A stretch of 64,000 bases of DNA, from assembly GCF_010686755.1 (NCBI RefSeq), contig NZ_JAAGXA010000011.1, forward strand, positions 62,001 to 126,000, in the 5' to 3' direction. Of this stretch, positions 59,225 through 64,000 are shown one piece after another. Numbering within the stretch: the first letter of the stretch is position 1; each line of letters starts with the position of its first letter. The position numbers were made by a program, and so were the translations under genes. Source of the stretch: Nocardioides zeae (GTDB lineage: Bacteria > Actinomycetota > Actinomycetes > Propionibacteriales > Nocardioidaceae). The notes under the pieces were generated by a model. The model was not told the DNA's origin, made no database searches, and saw only the letters and a list, made by a program, of their open reading frames with translations.

Positions 59225-60432
59225 GCGGCGGATCCGAGGACAGCGTCGTCGTCGTCGGTGCAGGCCCGGTCGGCCTGATCCAGGCGCTCAGCCTCGCTCG
59301 GGCCGGCTTTCGTGTGACGGTCCTCGAGGCACGCCCTGCGGTCGGTGGATCGTCGCCCGGTGACGTTCACCACCACTGGGTCACGCTCCCGCTCCTCGAC
59401 CGTCTGGGAGTTCTTGGCGAGATCCTCGCCGTCGGCAGCGTTAGTCCGTCCATCTTCTTCCGGGTCGGTGCCCGGGGCGACCTGCTCAGCCTCGACCTCG
59501 ACGTGTTGGCCTCGCACACGCCGTGGCCCTACAACCTGCAGGTAGGTCACGCAGAGCTGACGGACGTGCTCCTGCGCCACCTGCAGAAGGAGCCGGAGGT
59601 CCGTCTCCGGCTCGGCGCCACGGTCATCGACGTCGATCAGGATGCCGAACGCGTTCGGGTGAGCTGCGACGACGACGGAGACGGCTTCGACGTCGACGCG
59701 GCCTGGTTGGTTGCGGCCGACGGCGCGCACAGCGTCGTGAGACGTCGGCTCGGACTCGGGTTCCCCGGTATCACCTGGCCGCAGCGGCTCGTGACCGTCG
59801 AGCTGGAGGCCCCCATCGCCGAGCTCGGCCTCGCCGGTGCCGGAGCGGTCGCGGACCCCCGCCTCGGTGCGATCGTCGCTCGCGTCGGTGCCACCGATGC
59901 GTGGCGCTACGTCTATGCCGAGGACCGCGCGCTCCCCGAAGAGCTGCTCGACCAGCGGATGCCCACGCGGATCGCGGCCGGCCTCGGACCCGACCTGGTG
60001 GAGGCAGTGGTGAGCCATGCCGCGCACCGCATCCACGAACGGTCGGCGCCCACCTTCCGTGTGGGGCGGGTGTTGCTCGTCGGCGACTCGGCCCACGTGA
60101 CCAATCCGTCCACGTCCATGGGCGTGCTGTCCGGTGTGGGCGACGCGCTGTCTGCGACCGCAGCCCTCGTGGAGGTGGCTGCCGAGCCGCCCGGCAGCAC
60201 TCGTGGCGACAGGATCCTGGACTCCTGGTCCCGGGTGCGGCGCTCCATCTTCGTGGACCATCTCTCGCCAGCGTCCGCCGAGCAGAAGAAGGTCATCTTC
60301 GACCTCGAGGACCAGAGGAGCGTCGAGCGTGAGCTCGCGCCCTACCGCGAGGCGGTCCGGGATCGGGATCGGCGCCGCGACCTGCTCCTCGCATCTGCGC
60401 ACGCCGACCTGTTCGGCGTGGTCGAGACCTGA
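59221..60432 (+). CDS. FAD-dependent monooxygenase (PHBH/UbiH-type)
   Basis: The 403-residue class A flavoprotein hydroxylase has VVVGAGPVGLIQALSLARAG, the DG motif AADGAHSVVRRRLGLG and the GD motif GDSAHVTNPSTSMGVLSGVGDALSA. It is shorter than the first hydroxylase and lacks the thioredoxin-like tail, so it belongs to a different subfamily. It may act in succession with the ACMSD-like enzyme, for example oxidative hydroxylation of an aromatic acid, but the substrate is unknown. Confidence 0.83.
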   Translation: MSGGSEDSVVVVGAGPVGLIQALSLARAGFRVTVLEARPAVGGSSPGDVHHHWVTLPLLDRLGVLGEILAVGSVSPSIFFRVGARGDLLSLDLDVLASHTPWPYNLQVGHAELTDVLLRHLQKEPEVRLRLGATVIDVDQDAERVRVSCDDDGDGFDVDAAWLVAADGAHSVVRRRLGLGFPGITWPQRLVTVELEAPIAELGLAGAGAVADPRLGAIVARVGATDAWRYVYAEDRALPEELLDQRMPTRIAAGLGPDLVEAVVSHAAHRIHERSAPTFRVGRVLLVGDSAHVTNPSTSMGVLSGVGDALSATAALVEVAAEPPGSTRGDRILDSWSRVRRSIFVDHLSPASAEQKKVIFDLEDQRSVERELAPYREAVRDRDRRRDLLLASAHADLFGVVET

Positions 60433-60462
60433 GGCCCTGGGGCCCAGGACTCGACCACGCCG
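60414..60462. terminator. Bidirectional terminator between convergent genes
   Basis: CGGCGTGGTCGAG (60414-60426) pairs with CTCGACCACGCCG (60450-60462) over 13 bp. CCTGGG/GCCCAGG forms a second small hairpin inside. Confidence 0.65.
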
Positions 60463-60465
60463 TTC

Positions 60466-62847
60466 TCAGGTGCCGGCCACGCGTCGGGTCGGGAGGCCGA
60501 AGGGGGAGACGCCGATCTTGCCTGCGTCTTCGAGCCGTGCGATCTCGTCGGCCGAGTAGCCGAGCTCGCCCAGGACCTCGTGGTTGTGCTCGCCGAACAG
60601 CGGCGAGTGGCGTGGGAGGTCGCCGCTGTCGAAGGAAAGACGAACGGGAGCTCGCAGGTGCACCACGTCGCCGTTGAGCACGTGGGGGAGCGTCATCGTC
60701 CGACCGCGAGCGATGAGCCTCGGGTCCTGGTGCACATCGAGGCCGGTTCCCAGCTCGGTGGCGGGGATGCCGACAGCCCGGAGAGTCTCGAGGACGTCCT
60801 CAGCCGAGGACGATGCGACGAGAGCGCGAACGGCCTGGTCCACCAGGTCCCGGTGGTCCGTCCGCCATGCGAGCGTGCCCCCAGGGGCGTCGACCGGCGA
60901 GGCGCTCCGCAGGTCCTGCGACAGGAGAGCGGACAAGGACGACCACTGCTGCTCGTCGGTGACCGACAGTGCGACCCAGCGCTGGTCCTTCGAGCGGTAG
61001 ACACCTTGCGGCACCGCCGACACGGAGTCGTTGCCGCGGCGGCTGATGGGAACTGCGGTGCGGCTCGAGGCGATGACCGGTGCTGCCGTCAGCTGGATGG
61101 CGACGTCGCACAGCGGGATCTCGACATGTGCACCGTGGCCCGAGAGCACCTGGCGGCGCACGGCGGCGAGCGCGACCAGCGTGGAGCTCGCGGCAGCGAT
61201 CGGATCGATCGTCGTGCCCGTCACCGTCGGCGGACCGTCGGCGTAGCCCGTGAGGTCGGACATGCCGCAGGCTGCGTCTGCGGAGTAGGTGAACCCGGGC
61301 ACGTCCCGCCAGGAACCCTCCGACCCCCACGCGGGCAGTCGCAGCACCACGGCGCCCGGGCGCAGCTCCTCGATGCCCGCCGCGTCCAAGCCGATGGAGT
61401 CCAGCACGCGCGGCGAGAAGTTCTCGACGACGATGTCGCTGCTGGCGATGAGCCGACGGACGATCTCCGAGCCGTCGGCGTCCTTGAGGTCCGCGGTGAG
61501 GGAACGCTTGCCCCAGTTCGTCCCGGTGAACGACGCGCCGAGCTCCCATGCCTCGGGCGTGCCCGCCAGGGGGCCGCCGAAGCGCAGCAGGTCGGGTCGC
61601 ATCACCGACTCGAGCTTGACGACGTCGGCGCCGAGCTCTGCGAGCGCGCGGGTCACGAGGGGGCCTGCCTGGAAGCTGCCCATCTCGACGACGCGCGTGC
61701 CCCGCAGCGGCCGCTGCGGGTCGCCGGGCGATCGTCGCTGCCGAGCAGGCCGTGGTCCCCAGTCCGCAGCGTCGGCCTCGCCGCGGTGCGGGCGCGGCAT
61801 CGGTTCCCAGACGACGCCGTCGACGCGGTGGGCGGGCCGCGGCTGGACGAAACCGTCCGGGTGAGTCACGAAGGAGCCGCGCTCGGCGTAGGGCGGCAGG
61901 TCCCGGACGCTCGTCGACGTGCTGACCGGAACGATCGGCACACGCGCGGCGGCGCCGGCTCGGACCAGCTCGTCGACGGTGTGCTGTCGTGTGTAGCTCC
62001 TGATCAGTGGCGTCAGCTCGTCGATGAGGTCCTGGCGGTCGATGAGCTGGTCGTAGCGCGGGGACGCGAGCTCTGGCACTCCCGCCATCGTGCGGAAGTC
62101 GATCCACTGCTGCGGCGTCACGCACACGACGCACACCCAGCCGTCGGCCGCCTCCTCGATACCCGGTACGGGGGCCACGGGGATGGCGTACGGAGTGTGC
62201 TGCTCGTGCTGGGCGAAGACCCAGGGGAACTGGAGCGAGGAGACCAGGGACTCGTAGCGGGAGACATCGGCGTCGACCGGCGCCGTGGCCGCCTCCGCGC
62301 CGCCGCCCGCCTCGCGCGACATCATCCCGGCCACGACCCCGATGGCCGCGTGGATCGCTGACGCGAGGTCCCCGAGGGGCACACCTGTGACGACAGGAGG
62401 GAGGTCTCCGGTCGGGTGGAGTGCCGTCAGGCCCGCCTCGGCCTGCAGCGTGAACTCGTTGGCCGGCGTCGGGGGGGCGGTCGACCCGTAGTCGGAGATC
62501 GAGACGACGACCAGGTCAGGACAGGCGTTCCGGAGCGACCGAGCCACCTCGAGCAGCCGCGGGTCGTCGCACACGACTGCGTCGGCCCGCGCCACCAGGG
62601 CCGGGTGCTCGGCGGCGAGGTCCCAGGTGCGGGTGGTGACCGACCGCTTGCCCCCGTGCATGTACGCGTCGAGGTCGCGCGCGGCAGCCTCGGAGACCTC
62701 CGAGGCACCGTCGTGCTCGACGAGCACCACGGTCGCCCCGGCGTCCCGCAGCAGCTTGCCGGCGTAACCGACCGCCGCACCGGTACCGATCTCCAGAATC
62801 ACAACGTCGTCGAGCACGGCTCTCCTCACCTCGGGGGCCTGGAGCAT
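60466..62847 (-). CDS. Tandem-domain CaiB/BaiF family (class III) CoA-transferase
   Basis: The 793-residue protein is made of two consecutive CaiB domains. The first (about 1-375) has VVILEIGTGAAVGYAGKLLRDAGATVVLVE and VTGVPLGDLASAIHAAIGV. The second (about 395-793) has LRGTRVVEMGSFQAGPLVTRALAELGADVVKLE, NWGKRSLTADLKDADG and GTTIDPIAAASSTLVAL. Each keeps an Asp at the nucleophile position. Single-domain members work as intertwined dimers, so this fusion may fold as a pseudo-dimer. It would move CoA between carboxylic acids. ATG 62847 has GGAGG 8 nt upstream. Confidence 0.85.
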   Translation of the reverse strand: MLQAPEVRRAVLDDVVILEIGTGAAVGYAGKLLRDAGATVVLVEHDGASEVSEAAARDLDAYMHGGKRSVTTRTWDLAAEHPALVARADAVVCDDPRLLEVARSLRNACPDLVVVSISDYGSTAPPTPANEFTLQAEAGLTALHPTGDLPPVVTGVPLGDLASAIHAAIGVVAGMMSREAGGGAEAATAPVDADVSRYESLVSSLQFPWVFAQHEQHTPYAIPVAPVPGIEEAADGWVCVVCVTPQQWIDFRTMAGVPELASPRYDQLIDRQDLIDELTPLIRSYTRQHTVDELVRAGAAARVPIVPVSTSTSVRDLPPYAERGSFVTHPDGFVQPRPAHRVDGVVWEPMPRPHRGEADAADWGPRPARQRRSPGDPQRPLRGTRVVEMGSFQAGPLVTRALAELGADVVKLESVMRPDLLRFGGPLAGTPEAWELGASFTGTNWGKRSLTADLKDADGSEIVRRLIASSDIVVENFSPRVLDSIGLDAAGIEELRPGAVVLRLPAWGSEGSWRDVPGFTYSADAACGMSDLTGYADGPPTVTGTTIDPIAAASSTLVALAAVRRQVLSGHGAHVEIPLCDVAIQLTAAPVIASSRTAVPISRRGNDSVSAVPQGVYRSKDQRWVALSVTDEQQWSSLSALLSQDLRSASPVDAPGGTLAWRTDHRDLVDQAVRALVASSSAEDVLETLRAVGIPATELGTGLDVHQDPRLIARGRTMTLPHVLNGDVVHLRAPVRLSFDSGDLPRHSPLFGEHNHEVLGELGYSADEIARLEDAGKIGVSPFGLPTRRVAGT

Positions 62848-62876
62848 CGCCCGGTCCTCCCGCCGCCCCCACACCA

Positions 62877-62895
62877 GGTTCCGACGACCGGAACC
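62877..62895. promoter_or_regulatory. Perfect operator-like palindrome GGTTCCG-N5-CGGAACC
   Basis: A 7-5-7 perfect inverted repeat, 30 bp upstream of the CoA-transferase start and in the shared region with the divergent acyl-CoA dehydrogenase. A weaker second site TTTCCCG-N5-CGGAACG lies at 62934-62952. Confidence 0.6.
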
Positions 62896-63064
62896 GACAG
62901 CGGGGAGCCAGGACGAGCCGGGAGGATCGCGTCTTTCCCGGCAACCGGAACGCTTGCTTGTGGCGCCGGGCGGGCTCGGAGCACGGTCGGGCTCCCGGAC
63001 TGACGTCCGAGATTCCGTGAGCCAGGCCGTGCAGGCCTCTCAGGCACGAAGGAGACCCCACCAC

Positions 63065-64000
63065 ATGCTCAATCTTGCCCTGGACGGCGACCAGCAGGAC
63101 GTCGTGGAGATGACGCGCGACCTCGGCGCAGCTGTGCTCTCGCCCGCGGCCGCCGCGACGGAGCGCGGTGGCGCAGTGGACCCGGCCGCCTGGCAGGCCC
63201 TGTGCGGCAGTGGGCTGACCGTCCTGCTGTCGGAGGACCTGGGGGGCGACGGCATCCCGAGCACGGTCACGCAGATGACAGCGCTCGAACAGCTCGCCCA
63301 CGGCGACCCGCAGGCAACCATCGCCGCCGCCTGGAGTGGGTCTGCTGCTCTCTTCGTGTCCGAGCACGGATCGGCGATGCAGCGTGCCGCTCTGCGCGAT
63401 GCCGCGGTGACGGGTCCGAGCCACAGGGGTGCGGTAGCGCTCTACGAGTCCGCCGGCAGCCACGAGATCGCAACCACCGTCGAGACCGACGGTGCACGGG
63501 TCCGGGTACGTGGACGCAAGGTGGCGGTCCCGTTCGCGGAGCGGGCCGACACGATGATCGTCCTCGGGCGCGACCCCTCGAACCACGAGCTCCGCGCCGT
63601 CGTGGTCCCACCCGGCCAGGAAGGGATGACCGTGCGACCGCGTGCGGGCTCGCTGGGTCTCGACGCCACGGAGCAGGCGGTGGTCGACTTCGACCTCGAG
63701 CTGCCCGTCGAGCACCTGCTCGCCCACGAGGGGCTCGGGTTGACGGTGGCGCGCCACCGCCTCATCCTCGCCGCCGTGCAGACGGGCATGGCTCAGCGAG
63801 CACTCGAGTACGCGGGTGACTACGCATCCCAGCGGATCGCCTTCGGCAAGCCGATCGCCTCGTTCCAGGGCATCTCCTTCCTCATCGCTGAGGCGTTCGC
63901 TCGGACGGAGCAGGCGCGTCTCGAGATCCTCGACGCCGCGTCGCTCGTCGACGACGGTGCCCCGGAGGACCAGGTCACCGCCGCGGTCGACGCCGCCGTC
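63065..64000 (+). CDS. Acyl-CoA dehydrogenase (partial, runs off right edge)
   Basis: The first 312 residues of an acyl-CoA dehydrogenase family flavoenzyme are visible: an N-terminal helical domain (LALDGDQQDVVEMTRDLGAAVL), a middle beta domain and the start of the C-terminal helical domain (QTGMAQRALEYAGDYASQRIAFGKPIASFQGISF). The FAD/acyl-CoA motifs in the middle domain are less typical than in chain-length-specific members, so the substrate may be an unusual acyl-CoA. Transcribed divergently from the CoA-transferase and likely functions with it. The ATG is at 63065 with GAAGGAG upstream. Confidence 0.85.
   Translation, partial: MLNLALDGDQQDVVEMTRDLGAAVLSPAAAATERGGAVDPAAWQALCGSGLTVLLSEDLGGDGIPSTVTQMTALEQLAHGDPQATIAAAWSGSAALFVSEHGSAMQRAALRDAAVTGPSHRGAVALYESAGSHEIATTVETDGARVRVRGRKVAVPFAERADTMIVLGRDPSNHELRAVVVPPGQEGMTVRPRAGSLGLDATEQAVVDFDLELPVEHLLAHEGLGLTVARHRLILAAVQTGMAQRALEYAGDYASQRIAFGKPIASFQGISFLIAEAFARTEQARLEILDAASLVDDGAPEDQVTAAVDAAV

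Overview
The window comes from a high-GC Gram-positive actinomycete. Supporting features are a WhiB7 with an AT-hook, an AdnA/AdnB helicase-nuclease pair, UvrD2, mycoredoxin, UPF0182 and PPA1309 family proteins, many GTG/TTG starts, GTGA/ATGA stop-start overlaps and several leaderless-type promoters. Gene content suggests the Nocardioides side of the Propionibacteriales, but that is an inference from family composition, not a database match.

Left part (1-15.5 kb): the end of a minus-strand Flp/Tad pilus locus (partial cpaE-like ATPase, cpaB). Then an acyl-CoA ligase stands divergent from a coupled operon of SRPBCC protein, ArsA-like ATPase, Cys-rich small protein and two tandem ROK sugar kinases. 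Further on are a secreted SGNH hydrolase, an esterase, a PlsC acyltransferase, a MacS-type histidine kinase without a visible response regulator, a flavin-reductase-like protein, a secreted peptidoglycan-binding protein and SelO.

Middle part (15.5-39 kb): a conserved actinobacterial housekeeping block whose order resembles, from memory, the M. tuberculosis Rv3202c-Rv3193c region: adnA-adnB, nudC, mycoredoxin, uvrD2, whiB7, then a zinc metalloprotease, a PDZ/Lon-like protease, a PPA1309 protein and UPF0182. The whiB7 leader carries a WhiB7-type promoter, a 96-codon upstream reading frame and an intrinsic terminator with a competing helix, so ribosome-dependent attenuation is likely. Two tiny genes lie directly downstream of whiB7. 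Between mycoredoxin and uvrD2 is a 700-bp non-coding stretch with two copies of a palindromic repeat and G-rich tandem arrays.

Right part (39-64 kb): an initiator tRNA-fMet, a degenerate second copy of its 3' half plus terminator 538 bp downstream (an attachment-site-like duplication), then a catabolic gene region. It encodes an SDR, two flavoprotein hydroxylases, a ketosteroid-dehydrogenase-like flavoprotein, a complete Liv-type ABC importer, an acyl-CoA ligase, a three-component Rieske oxygenase, a dienelactone-hydrolase-like protein, a C-C hydrolase, a class III extradiol dioxygenase with one altered metal ligand, an IclR regulator, an ACMSD-like decarboxylase/hydrolase, a tandem-domain CaiB CoA-transferase and an acyl-CoA dehydrogenase. 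Together these look like uptake, ring hydroxylation, meta-cleavage and CoA-dependent side-chain or ring-product breakdown of an unidentified aromatic compound. A recurring palindrome (GGTTCCG-N5-CGGAACC) lies in several intergenic regions here and may be the operator of a shared regulator.
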